DNA from: Candidatus Kerfeldbacteria bacterium | GTDB taxonomy: Bacteria > Patescibacteriota > Patescibacteriia > SBBC01 > JACPUP01 | DNA length: 30,875 bases | NCBI GenBank assembly: GCA_016192205.1 | Contig: JACPUP010000034.1 | Coordinates: 1 to 30,875, forward strand | Reading direction: 5' to 3' | Shown: piece by piece, positions 1 through 6,402 of the stretch | Layout: each line of letters opens with the position of its first letter | Numbering within the stretch: position 1 is the first letter of the stretch | Notes under the pieces: generated by a model | What the model was told of the DNA's origin: nothing | Seen by the model: the letters and a program-made list of their open reading frames with translations, nothing else | The model's database searches: none | Program-made: the position numbers and the translations under genes

Positions 1-210
1 CGCGTCGAAGCGGATAAGGCCTGGGAGGTGAGCTGGACCCGGCGCCTCGTTATCGCCGCGATGACGTATGTCATCGCGGTCATCTGGTTATACATGATCG
101 ACAACTCCGCGCCGTATCTCAACGGCTTCGTGCCTGCGGCCGGTTACATTCTATCGACGCTCTCGCTGCCAGCGATCAAGCGTTGGTGGGTCCGAAGCAG
201 AAAGTCGTAA
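1..210 (+). CDS. C-terminal part of a small conserved membrane protein (5' end outside window)
   Basis: Frame 1 is open from the first base, so the gene very probably begins upstream and only its last 69 codons are visible. A GTG at 28 could be an internal start but has no convincing upstream signal. The visible part carries two hydrophobic stretches, around RLVIAAMTYVIAVIWLYMI and FVPAAGYILSTLSLPAI, and ends in a basic tail (KRWWVRSRKS). This pattern (a Trp/Arg boundary, TYVIAV, then PAxGYxLSTLSLP) resembles a small two-helix membrane protein I have seen in CPR and archaeal genomes, often behind a coiled coil. I know no function for it. It converges on the ATPase gene that ends at 336. Confidence 0.7.
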   Translation, partial: RVEADKAWEVSWTRRLVIAAMTYVIAVIWLYMIDNSAPYLNGFVPAAGYILSTLSLPAIKRWWVRSRKS

Positions 211-254
211 AGAAGAAAAGCGCCCCCGCCCGCGCCCGTTTTTTTCCAATAGTT

Positions 255-312
255 GAGGCCCCTTAACGATTCCAAGTGGAATAGGGCCTCACGGAAGCTG
301 CGCACCAGCTTC
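255..312. terminator. Nested hairpins in a convergent gene junction
   Basis: GAGGCCC (255-261) pairs with GGGCCTC (284-290), and inside it ATTCCA (269-274) pairs with TGGAAT (277-282). A second hairpin, GAAGCTG/CAGCTTC (294-300/306-312), follows directly. A run of seven T lies at 239-245. The position between two convergent genes suggests transcription termination from both sides. No clean U-tract follows either hairpin, so the role is inferred. Confidence 0.5.
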
Positions 313-335
313 AGGTGGTTGAGAGTGAGAAGGTG

Positions 336-1226
336 CTACGGCGACAGGTTCATGTTCCGCGCCGCCAGGTCTCGGACGATGTCCTCCGGGTCGTCGTCGT
401 TGGCACCGAAGGAAATGTGGCCCCCGAAGTGATGGAGGACCGTGTCGTAGAGCGGCCGTTCCTCGCGCTTGAGGTAGGCCAGTTCTTGGTAGGAACCGAC
501 CACGACGAGCGCTACGTTGCGGCTGGTCAGGTAGGGGTGGAGGTTCGCGACCCCGGGCGTCAGGAACGGCAGGATGCCGTCCATGAGCACCAGCAGCGGT
601 TCCCCGGGTTCTCGACGGTCGACCGCCGTCAGCAGTTCGTTCGCCAGGAGTAAGCCGTAGAGGTAGCTACGCTCGGCACGGGTGACCTTAGCCACCACGT
701 GGATCCCCTGGGACAGGATTGCGCGGAAGTCGAGCGACGGCCGGTTGCGGCCGGACAGTGAGTAGTGGGCGTAGCTCTCTGGCTCGGCGATCAACGCGGC
801 CAAGTCATCGATACCGCCCATCGCTTGCATGACTTCTACGTCCGAAACCGAGAGCCCCTCGCGCAGGAATCCGGTCATGACAGTGGCGGTCAAGCGCGAC
901 GCCAGCGTCTCGGGCAGGATCGCCGTGTTGGCCAACGGATTGATGCAGACGATGCGCTCCCGTTCGGTCGTGTCGATGACGACGACGTGTTCGGCGGTCA
1001 GATGCGCCGCGACCCCGCACTTCACGACGTTGTCGAACAGCTGCCCCGACTGGTCGAGAACAATGAGTTGACGATTGAGCTCGATCTGCCGGTGGGCCAG
1101 GAGTTTGAGGACGCTGGTCTTCCCTTTTCCATCACCACCGGCGATGAGGAAGTGTTTCACGATAGCGTCGTCTGGGATCGTGCTATTCTCCGCAGAGTCA
1201 GCCGAGCCGAATGGATACCCTGACAT
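336..1226 (-). CDS. VirD4/HerA-like P-loop ATPase, soluble
   Basis: A 296-aa P-loop ATPase. The open frame runs further upstream to 1442, but ATG 1226 is preceded by a good GGAGG (1233-1237), and a promoter at 1303-1330 lies inside the longer frame, so 1226 is chosen. A Walker A motif GGDGKGKT is at about residues 30-37. A hydrophobic strand ending in Asp (LLVLMD) near 211-216 is a Walker B candidate, and VVGSYQEL near 240 resembles the QL-containing motif of TraG/VirD4 coupling proteins. There is no transmembrane segment, unlike true coupling proteins. Possible roles are DNA or pilus-related ATP hydrolysis, or a nucleoid or conjugation remnant. It is divergent from arsR and shares an intergenic region that carries a palindromic operator. 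The family call is fairly secure, the function is not. Confidence 0.75.
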   Translation of the reverse strand: MSGYPFGSADSAENSTIPDDAIVKHFLIAGGDGKGKTSVLKLLAHRQIELNRQLIVLDQSGQLFDNVVKCGVAAHLTAEHVVVIDTTERERIVCINPLANTAILPETLASRLTATVMTGFLREGLSVSDVEVMQAMGGIDDLAALIAEPESYAHYSLSGRNRPSLDFRAILSQGIHVVAKVTRAERSYLYGLLLANELLTAVDRREPGEPLLVLMDGILPFLTPGVANLHPYLTSRNVALVVVGSYQELAYLKREERPLYDTVLHHFGGHISFGANDDDPEDIVRDLAARNMNLSP

Positions 1227-1245
1227 TTGATTCCTCCAGGGCGCA

Positions 1246-1267
1246 TGTTCACGACCATTCATGAACA
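1246..1267. promoter_or_regulatory. Inverted repeat in the ATPase 5' leader
   Basis: TGTTCA (1246-1251) and TGAACA (1262-1267) form an inverted repeat with a 10-nt spacer, between the promoter and the Shine-Dalgarno of the ATPase gene. TGAACA-type half sites are typical of some ArsR/SmtB operators, so this could be an operator or an mRNA hairpin. Not demonstrable from sequence alone. Confidence 0.35.
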
Positions 1268-1302
1268 CGCGGCTGGAGGGTTGATAGAAAGAACAGCCAG
1301 CA

Positions 1303-1330
1303 ATAGTAACAAGAGCAGGGATTTTGTCAA
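1303..1330 (-). promoter_or_regulatory. Promoter of the ATPase gene
   Basis: On the - strand, TTGACA (1330-1325), a 16-nt spacer and TACTAT (1308-1303). Transcription should start near 1296, giving a leader of about 70 nt. Confidence 0.55.
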
Positions 1331-1443
1331 CCTGATTTATAACCCCGCCCGCGCCGCCGCGTTTTTTGTTTATCCACATCTTTTTCCGCCAGCACATCCC
1401 GCAATCTACTTCGCCGCGACCCCCTTGTTTCAAGACAGACATA

Positions 1444-1465
1444 GGCTCATTCGTACGAATGGGCC
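1444..1465. promoter_or_regulatory. Palindromic operator candidate between ATPase and arsR
   Basis: CATTCGTACGAATG at 1448-1461 is a perfect 14-bp palindrome. With its flanks GGCT...GGCC it extends to a 22-bp near-palindrome with one imperfect pair. It ends 13 bp before the arsR -35 box. Related sites occur at 1779 and upstream of infB, so a site-specific DNA-binding protein is likely. ArsR is the nearest candidate. Confidence 0.6.
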
Positions 1466-1474
1466 GATGTCGAT

Positions 1475-1503
1475 TTGACGATCCTCGGGCTTTGACATAG
1501 AGT
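1475..1503 (+). promoter_or_regulatory. Promoter of the arsR-like gene
   Basis: TTGACG (1475-1480), 17-nt spacer, TAGAGT (1498-1503). The leader would be about 30 nt, ending in AGGGG close to the ATG at 1538. Confidence 0.4.
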
Positions 1504-1537
1504 CGAAGTCGACAAGTGGCGGCTGCTATAGGGGACC

Positions 1538-1801
1538 ATGCCGTCAGCTGAACAAATCTTCAAGGCTCTCGCGAATCGCCGCCGGCTCGCGCTTTTAGCG
1601 CATCTCCGCAGGGTGCCGGATGCCTCCGTCGTGGAGTTGAGCGACGTGCTGCACCTGTCGTTTCGCTCGACATCAAAACACCTGCATGTTCTGCGATCTG
1701 CAGGACTCCTCGACGCGGAACGCCGGGGTCGGGAAATGCGGTATACTCGCACACCACTCCCGCGTTCGGTCATCGACACATTCGTACGAATGGTCCGATA
1801 A
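1538..1801 (+). CDS. ArsR-family winged-helix transcriptional regulator
   Basis: An 87-aa protein of about the length of a minimal ArsR/SmtB repressor. The N-terminus (IFKALANRRRLALLAHL) is the classic alpha1-alpha2 segment. VVELSDVLHLSFRSTSKHLHVLRSAGLL is the helix-turn-helix, and RRGREMRYTRT is the beta wing. No ELCVCDL-type or CxC metal-binding motif is present, so a metal sensor of the classic type is unlikely and the signal is unknown. Dimers of this family usually bind palindromes in their own promoter. A palindrome lies at 1444-1465 and another at 1779-1792 inside the last codons of this gene. Likely autoregulation and control of the divergent ATPase is inference. Confidence 0.85.
   Translation: MPSAEQIFKALANRRRLALLAHLRRVPDASVVELSDVLHLSFRSTSKHLHVLRSAGLLDAERRGREMRYTRTPLPRSVIDTFVRMVR
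1779..1792. promoter_or_regulatory. Second copy of the CATTCGTACGAATG palindrome, at the 3' end of arsR
   Basis: Identical to the 14-bp palindrome at 1448-1461 and followed by GTCCGATAACG, close to the GGCCGATGTCG that follows the first copy. It overlaps codons near the C-terminus (TFVRMVR). An operator inside the coding end would allow looping with the upstream site. Confidence 0.55.
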
Positions 1802-1815
1802 CGATAAAAAGAGTG

Positions 1816-1846
1816 GCCGCCTACCGGGCTGAACCCAGTAGGCGGC
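1816..1846. terminator. Bidirectional terminator between arsR and the Cys4 gene
   Basis: GCCGCCTAC (1816-1824) pairs perfectly with GTAGGCGGC (1838-1846), and GGG/CCC pair inside. On the - strand the stem is followed by CACTCTTTTT, a usable U-tract for the gene ending at 1853. On the + strand there is only TTCG. Confidence 0.75.
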
Positions 1847-1852
1847 TTCGCG

Positions 1853-2104
1853 TCAGGGTCGGGAAGGCGGTGTCAACTCGCTCGGCCGCAAGTGCCGGTA
1901 GCCGAGCTTGTCGAAGGATGTTTCGTAGCCGCAGCGCGGCGCCAGGCAGCGGAAGCCGAGCCACTGCCGTTCGCGGTACCCCTCGACCACCCAACCCCAC
2001 GGGTGATCGTAGTGGATGATTGCCTCTGGCTGGAACGGCCGGCGGCAGTCGAAACATTTCGCGCCGCTCTCCATCGCCATACGGACGTAGTCGGCGAGCT
2101 TCAC
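1853..2104 (-). CDS. Small Cys4 (zinc-ribbon-like) protein
   Basis: An 83-aa protein started at GTG 2104 because GGAGGG (2111-2116) sits six bases upstream. The frame remains open to 2200 but without such a signal. Cys17-x2-Cys20 and Cys53-x4-Cys58 give a CxxC...CxxxxC arrangement expected to bind one Zn2+. The segment between them is rich in aromatic residues and His (HYDHPWGWVVEGY). It might recognise nucleic acid or protein, but I do not recognise the family. It converges on arsR across a strong hairpin and is divergent from the DUF5674-like gene. Confidence 0.7.
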   Translation of the reverse strand: MKLADYVRMAMESGAKCFDCRRPFQPEAIIHYDHPWGWVVEGYRERQWLGFRCLAPRCGYETSFDKLGYRHLRPSELTPPSRP

Positions 2105-2151
2105 CCTTGTCCCTCCATCAGGTTGAGGACCACGACATTCCGCTCCCGCCG

Positions 2152-2180
2152 ATAGTGAGCGGTGACAAAGAGCACTGCAA
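2152..2180 (-). promoter_or_regulatory. Weak promoter candidate for the Cys4 gene
   Basis: On the - strand TTGCAG (2180-2175), 17-nt spacer, CACTAT (2157-2152). Spacing is right but the -10 is poor. Confidence 0.25.
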
Positions 2181-2358
2181 CGTAGCAGGAACGCCCGCAA
2201 TCGTCAAGCATCGTGAATGATACAAACCGCCATCGCCCGACCCTTTTCTGGCCGCTCGCAAGCCTGCAGACACAACCGGGGCACTGATCGGCTCTTTCGC
2301 GCCTGCCCCGCCAAAGCCGGTGGCGAATGGGAGCATGGTGCCCGAAGGCGAGCGGCCA

Positions 2359-2387
2359 TTGATTTTCCCTCGATTTTTTTCTATGGT
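2359..2387 (+). promoter_or_regulatory. Promoter of the DUF5674-like gene, probably leaderless
   Basis: TTGATT (2359-2364), 17-nt spacer, TATGGT (2382-2387). The ATG at 2398 lies only 10 nt after the -10 box, so the transcript should start at or within a few bases of the start codon. It also argues against the in-frame ATG at 2383, which would lie inside the -10. Confidence 0.5.
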
Positions 2388-2397
2388 GGATGACACA

Positions 2398-2745
2398 ATG
2401 CCTGACATTCGCTTGGTCGAAAACTCGATTTCCAAAGCTGACCTGAAGAAGATTGCCGAAGGGGGATTCGGCGATATGGTGAAAGCCGTCGTTGATGTCG
2501 AGCGAGGGACGATGGCGATTGGCGCGGAACTCCACGCGGATGCAGAGGCCTACCTGCTGGAGCGCGGGTCGCAGCAGCCGCAACTCTGGGGCATCAACCT
2601 TTACCCAGACAAAGACCTGCCCGACCTGGTGGAGTTTGATTCCATGATCAACATCCGCCCGAGTCAGGGGAATCGTTCGCGGAACGTCGAAGATCAAGCC
2701 GTGCGCGACAGGATTTTGGCCGTGGTCACCAGACTCGTTGTATGA
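2398..2745 (+). CDS. DUF5674-like conserved protein
   Basis: A 115-aa protein beginning MPDIRLVENSISKADLKK. The conserved-looking core (GGFGDMVKAVVD, GAELHADAEAYLLE, LWGINLYPD, EFDSMINIRPSQGN) matches what I remember of the DUF5674 family, common in CPR and some other bacteria and of unknown function. The length is right for the family. The ATG at 2398 is chosen over 2383 on the promoter position, and there is no Shine-Dalgarno. Its stop overlaps the start of the next gene by ATGA (2742-2745), so the two are translationally coupled. The shadow frame on the opposite strand is not a gene. The family assignment is from memory and should be checked by HMM. Confidence 0.85.
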   Translation: MPDIRLVENSISKADLKKIAEGGFGDMVKAVVDVERGTMAIGAELHADAEAYLLERGSQQPQLWGINLYPDKDLPDLVEFDSMINIRPSQGNRSRNVEDQAVRDRILAVVTRLVV

Positions 2746-3068
2746 GTGTTGTTCATTCAGATTTAGCCGGCGGTCGTTGGCACTCGATGACGCTCGCGGA
2801 ACAGCTCGGCAATATCGGCAGCGAGTATGAACGCGCGCACCGGTTCCGTGAGCAGGGTGACGACTCACGGTTTCGCAGCGCCAGTGACCGTTTTCTGGAA
2901 CTCCTCGATTTAACCCTGGCCGATCCGCGCTGGCGCGGCCGACGCTTGCGCGAGTTGGCGCGCGTCCGCGAGACAGCCTGCGAAGAACTCTTTTCGCCCG
3001 AACGAACCGAGAAAACGCTCCACCGGTATTTTTTTTCCTTCGCCCTGTCGGCGCGGCGTGAGCGTTAA
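2742..3068 (+). CDS. Small conserved helical protein coupled to the DUF5674-like gene
   Basis: A 108-aa protein whose ATG overlaps the previous stop codon. It reads WHSMTLAEQLGNIGSEYERA near the N-terminus, then long amphipathic helices (FRSASDRFLELLDLTLADPRWRGRRLRELARVRE) and ends LHRYFFSFALSARRER. The MTLAEQLGNIGSE pattern recurs in CPR proteins in my memory, with no assigned function. The helical, charged composition suggests a small soluble bundle. Coupling to its neighbour suggests the two act together, possibly as a complex. No membrane segment or enzyme motif is visible. Confidence 0.8.
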   Translation: MSVVHSDLAGGRWHSMTLAEQLGNIGSEYERAHRFREQGDDSRFRSASDRFLELLDLTLADPRWRGRRLRELARVRETACEELFSPERTEKTLHRYFFSFALSARRER

Positions 3069-3154
3069 AACAATGAGCGCCGTTCGTTTCCTGGTTGAAA
3101 CTCCGCGCCGCTTTTTTCTTTGAAAGCGAGAAAATGGCAGCAAATCGCGTTTTC

Positions 3155-3183
3155 TTGCTCGATAGGTACTGGCAGAGTACACT
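3155..3183 (+). promoter_or_regulatory. Promoter of the secreted beta-helix gene
   Basis: TTGCTC (3155-3160), 17-nt spacer, TACACT (3178-3183). The leader to the ATG at 3312 would be about 120 nt. The promoter lies downstream of the first possible ATG at 3120, supporting the later start. Confidence 0.5.
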
Positions 3184-3311
3184 CAAGAGGTAAACATTGC
3201 GGAGGGCCGAAAGCTCTTTGCTCATTATTGATCCCGTCATGGGCTGGTGTACGTAGCTTATCCATCATTTTCGTTCCGTTCGTTCCTTGGCCCCTCATTC
3301 AATGCATTCCT

Positions 3312-4988
3312 ATGAAACGTACGTCACGAAAGCTGCGACATCACAACCTCCCCAAAGGTCTGGTGGGCATCATGAGCGCGGTGGCTCTGTTTTCTCTCTT
3401 GCTGACGAGCGGCATCCCAACGGTGGACGCCGCGATCTTTGTCGTCGACATCACCGCCGATACGGTCGATAGCAGTCCTGGCGATGGGGTCTGTGCCGAT
3501 AGTGCCGGCAACTGTTCGTTGCGAGCGGCGATCATCGAAGCCAATGCGTTCGCCGGTGCGGATGTCATCACACTGCCGGCTGGCACGTACTCCCTCACCA
3601 TTGCTGGTACCGGTGAGGATGCGACGCTGACGGGCGATCTTGATATCACGGGCGATCTGACCATCAACGGCGCCGGAGTTGCCGTTACCCACATTGACGG
3701 CGGCAGCCTTGACCGAGTACTTGATATTCAATCTGGGGCTACCGTGCAGGTGAACGGCGTCAGCATCCAAAAGGGTGACCCGGCGTCGAACGCCGGCGGC
3801 ATTCTGAATCAGGGCGCGTTGACGCTGACCAAGAGCGCGGTGGTCGATAACACCGGTCTGAATTTCGGCGGCGGCATTGGCAATCTTGGAACCCTAACGT
3901 TGATTGATTCCACGGTCAGTCACAACGAAACCAACGGTTTGAACTTGAGCGGTGGCGGCGGTGGCGTTTTCAACCAGGGCATGATGACGCTGATGGGCAG
4001 CACGTTCAACGACAACATGACACTCGGCCGCGGCGGAGCGATCTACAATCTGGATCAGACATTGGACGTCACCAACAGCACCATCAGCGGCAACATCGCA
4101 CTCAACGGCGGCGGTCTGTTCAATCGCTTCGGCACGATTGGGATTACGCATGGCACCGTCGCCGGCAATACCGCAACGGATAACGGCGGAGGCATCTGGA
4201 ACTTCGGCGGGACACTCTCGGTGGCGAATACGATTGTCAGCGGGAATATGGCCGCCACGGCCGCCACGAACTGCGCCGGCACCATCACCTCACTGGACTA
4301 TAACGTGGACAGCGGAACATCATGCGCGTTCGCTGGAACCGGCGACCTCAACAGCACCGATCCGCTACTCGGTTCGCTCACCAACAACAGCGGCCCGACC
4401 GAGACACACGCCTTGACTTCGGGCAGCCCAGCGGTTGATGCGGTGGTGCTGGCTAACTGCAGTGTCAGCACGGACCAGCGGGGCGTACCCCGGCCGATGG
4501 GTCCGGCCTGCGACATCGGCGCTTTTGAGCGCGTGGTGCCGGATGCGTGCAACACTATGATTTTCGATACCATCCTGGTAGGAACCGCAGGGAACGATCT
4601 GATCAATGGCGCGAACGGCCGCGATCTCATCTTCGGCCTCGGTGGCAACGATCGATTGAATGGGAGTAACGATCAGGATTGTCTCGTTGGTGGCGACGGA
4701 AACGATCGCCTCAATGGCAGCAACGGTGATGACGTTCTCGACGGCGGCAGCGGCACCGATACCCTGAACGGCAGCAACGGGAACGACACCGCTCTTGGTG
4801 GTCCGGGGAACGATGTGCTCTCGGGCAGCAACGGCAATGACCTCATGGACGGCAATGAAGGTGACGACCGGTTGTCCGGCGGCAATGGGAACGACACGCT
4901 CACCGGCGGCGCCGATACGGATACGTTGACTGGCGGCCTTGGCATTGATACCTGCGACGGCGAGACAGAAATATCCTGCGAGCTCTAG
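3312..4988 (+). CDS. Secreted CSLREA/beta-helix protein with C-terminal RTX-like Ca2+-binding repeats
   Basis: A 558-aa protein from ATG 3312. The frame is open from 3120, but a signal peptide (basic start, MSAVALFSLLLTSG, likely cleavage after VDA near residue 40) fits only the later start. Residues 60-80 contain CSLRAAIIEANA, the CSLREA signature. Then come Asn/Gly-rich repeats of a right-handed beta-helix (GGGIGNLGTLTLIDSTVSHN and relatives), and near 387 a DQRGVPRP...CDIGAFE segment typical of the choice-of-anchor Q motif. From about 424 to the end there are some ten GGxGxD-type nonapeptides (GGNDRLNGS, GDGNDRLNG, GGNGNDTLTGG) that in RTX proteins bind calcium. A secreted cell-surface or released protein is expected. 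No enzymatic motif is visible, and a type I secretion role is not implied. Confidence 0.88.
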   Translation: MKRTSRKLRHHNLPKGLVGIMSAVALFSLLLTSGIPTVDAAIFVVDITADTVDSSPGDGVCADSAGNCSLRAAIIEANAFAGADVITLPAGTYSLTIAGTGEDATLTGDLDITGDLTINGAGVAVTHIDGGSLDRVLDIQSGATVQVNGVSIQKGDPASNAGGILNQGALTLTKSAVVDNTGLNFGGGIGNLGTLTLIDSTVSHNETNGLNLSGGGGGVFNQGMMTLMGSTFNDNMTLGRGGAIYNLDQTLDVTNSTISGNIALNGGGLFNRFGTIGITHGTVAGNTATDNGGGIWNFGGTLSVANTIVSGNMAATAATNCAGTITSLDYNVDSGTSCAFAGTGDLNSTDPLLGSLTNNSGPTETHALTSGSPAVDAVVLANCSVSTDQRGVPRPMGPACDIGAFERVVPDACNTMIFDTILVGTAGNDLINGANGRDLIFGLGGNDRLNGSNDQDCLVGGDGNDRLNGSNGDDVLDGGSGTDTLNGSNGNDTALGGPGNDVLSGSNGNDLMDGNEGDDRLSGGNGNDTLTGGADTDTLTGGLGIDTCDGETEISCEL

Positions 4989-5063
4989 CGATGGCCTCCC
5001 AGGGAGCGGCCCCCCGCTGCCCTCGTTGACATACCCTTGGATGAGGAGCAAGGTAAAACGCAT

Positions 5064-5279
5064 ATGGAACACCCGAATCAACAGCCGATGTCCCAACAAC
5101 CAAAAATGGAAAAGTCCCCCGGCTATGGCAAACGTCCGCTGTGGCAGTGGATCCTGCTGTACGTCATCATCGGCGGTATCATCTATGTTGCCGTCTACTA
5201 CCTCGTGATCGCGAAAAACGGCGGGTACGACCGGAGCGGAACGCTCTACTCGAACACCAACAGCGCATATAATTACTAA
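5064..5279 (+). CDS. Small single-pass membrane protein
   Basis: A 71-aa protein from ATG 5064. An in-frame TTG at 5037 would add nine residues but is less likely. A Pro/Gln-rich N-terminus (HPNQQPMSQQPKMEKSPGYGKRP) is followed by one hydrophobic helix (WQWILLYVIIGGIIYVAVYYLVIA) and a short Tyr/Ser/Asn-rich tail (GGYDRSGTLYSNTNSAYNY). Small proteins with KRPLWQW plus one helix and a GGY tail are frequent in CPR genomes, without known function. AAGG sits about ten bases upstream of the start. Confidence 0.75.
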   Translation: MEHPNQQPMSQQPKMEKSPGYGKRPLWQWILLYVIIGGIIYVAVYYLVIAKNGGYDRSGTLYSNTNSAYNY

Positions 5280-5355
5280 GGGAGGATCGTCGTCGGCCAT
5301 TTCCCGCGCCGCCCCGCCGAGCAGCCGGCAGGCGCGAAGGGCAGACTAGATCCAG

Positions 5356-6075
5356 ATGGACCTCCTTGGCGCCGCCCTCCTCACCTTCGTTGCTTCCGTC
5401 GTCGGTACGGTCACCGGTTTCGGGACGTCCACCATCATGATTCCGGTGCTCGTGGGTTTCCTCGCGCCGGTCGAGGCGATTTTCCTGGTGAGCATCATCC
5501 ACTGGTTCGGTGACCTGTGGAAAGTCACGCTGTTCCGGCGCGGCTTCAGCTTCCGACTCCTTCTCCTGTTTGGCGTCGTCGGTCTGGCCACGAGCTACGT
5601 GGGCGCGTCCGTCACCCTCGGCGCGAACGCGGCGCTTTTGCTCCGGGGTTTGGGCGCGTTCCTCATCGCCTACGCGCTCCTGGTCGTGTTCCAATCGCGG
5701 TTCAGAGTGCCGGCCGGCAATGCCGCCGCGCTGGGCGGGGGAGCGCTGTCAGGGTTTTTCGCCGGGCTGTTCGGCATCGGCGGCGCCATTCGCGCAGTCT
5801 TTTTGTCCGCTTTCGGTTTACCGAAGGCGGTGTACATTGCCACGGCCGGCGCCATTGGTCTGCTCGTGGACTCAATGCGCATCGTGACCTACGCCGCAGG
5901 GGATGCCATGCTGCCCAACCGCCTCTGGTGGGGGTTGCTGCTGCTCATTCCTGTTTCCTTTTTCGGAGCCCGGGTAGCCAAACGGGTGGTTGAACGGATC
6001 CCCGAGCGGCGGTTTCGTTTGGCTGTCGCGTTTTTCCTTGCGTTGGTGGGATTGAAACTGATCGTGTTGCCGTAA
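5356..6075 (+). CDS. TauE/SafE (TSUP) family membrane permease
   Basis: A 239-aa polytopic membrane protein with about seven or eight hydrophobic segments. It shows the two-fold pattern of the TSUP family: FVASVVGTVTGFGTSTIMIPVL in the first half and LSGFFAGLFGIGGAIRAVFLSAFGLPKA in the second, each with the Gly-rich re-entrant motif. Family members export or import sulfite, sulfonates or other small organic anions, but the substrate cannot be read from sequence. Its length is typical for short TSUP proteins. The start has no clear Shine-Dalgarno. It stands alone between the small membrane protein and the operator-rich region before infB. Confidence 0.88.
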   Translation: MDLLGAALLTFVASVVGTVTGFGTSTIMIPVLVGFLAPVEAIFLVSIIHWFGDLWKVTLFRRGFSFRLLLLFGVVGLATSYVGASVTLGANAALLLRGLGAFLIAYALLVVFQSRFRVPAGNAAALGGGALSGFFAGLFGIGGAIRAVFLSAFGLPKAVYIATAGAIGLLVDSMRIVTYAAGDAMLPNRLWWGLLLLIPVSFFGARVAKRVVERIPERRFRLAVAFFLALVGLKLIVLP

Positions 6076-6120
6076 AATTTGAGTCTCGTCGAGATCGTCT
6101 CACCCGTAAACCCAACTCTC

Positions 6121-6306
6121 ATTCGCTCGAATTTGAGCCGACCCTCACCGGCTCATTCGTACGAATGATGGAATAAAATACGCGCCTCGTCAGCGCCTCG
6201 CGCAGCCTAGGTCATATTCGCCCGAATGAGACCAGGGCGAGGTACGTCGCTCGTCGGCTCATTCGTACGAAAGGTCCGACGTTATAACCATGCTCTCATT
6301 CGCCCG
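6121..6306. repeat. Cluster of ATTCG-NN-CGAAT palindromes upstream of infB
   Basis: Four sites with identical half-site spacing: ATTCGCTCGAAT (6121-6132), CATTCGTACGAATG (6154-6167), ATTCGCCCGAAT (6216-6227) and CATTCGTACGAAAG (6260-6273). A degenerate fifth, CATTCGCCCG, starts at 6297. The second and fourth are preceded by GGCT as at arsR, and the fourth is followed by GGTCCGA like the copy at 1779. Candidate -10 boxes TAAAAT (6174-6179) and TATAAC (6283-6288) lie just downstream of the two full sites. Otherwise the 6076-6402 gap holds no gene I can support. It is probably the control region of the infB operon. Confidence 0.65.
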
Positions 6307-6311
6307 CCGTC

Positions 6312-6330
6312 GTCCTGACGTTGTCAGGAC
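6312..6330 (+). promoter_or_regulatory. Hairpin in the infB leader
   Basis: GTCCTGAC (6312-6319) and GTCAGGAC (6323-6330) form a perfect 8-bp stem with a 3-nt loop. There is no T-run after it, so it may be a leader structure rather than a terminator. Confidence 0.4.
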
Positions 6331-6402
6331 CTTGGCGAGGCCGGCGTGAATGGCAGAATAGTTGACGGGAGTCCGTTTTTCCAGTACACTCCAGTGAGCT
6401 TT

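Noticed and set aside
1492..1530. TTGACA at 1492 as the -35 of arsR
   Set aside because: The next TATA-like sequence is about 30 nt away. The TTGACG-17-TAGAGT pair fits better.
2101..3240. Long open frame on the - strand (379 codons)
   Set aside because: It overlaps the DUF5674-like pair in antisense. The composition is that of a shadow frame with poor residue usage, and the + strand products look conserved.
5037..5063. TTG 5037 as start of the small membrane protein
   Set aside because: ATG 5064 has AAGG about ten bases upstream and needs no rare start codon.
4365..5300. Long - strand open frame (311 codons) opposite the RTX-like repeats
   Set aside because: It is the complement of Gly/Asp/Asn repeats and of the small membrane gene, so it is an artefact of repeated codons.
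6346..6402. GTG 6346 as start of infB
   Set aside because: It adds 19 residues unlike the IF2 N-domain. ATG 6403 fits family alignments in memory.
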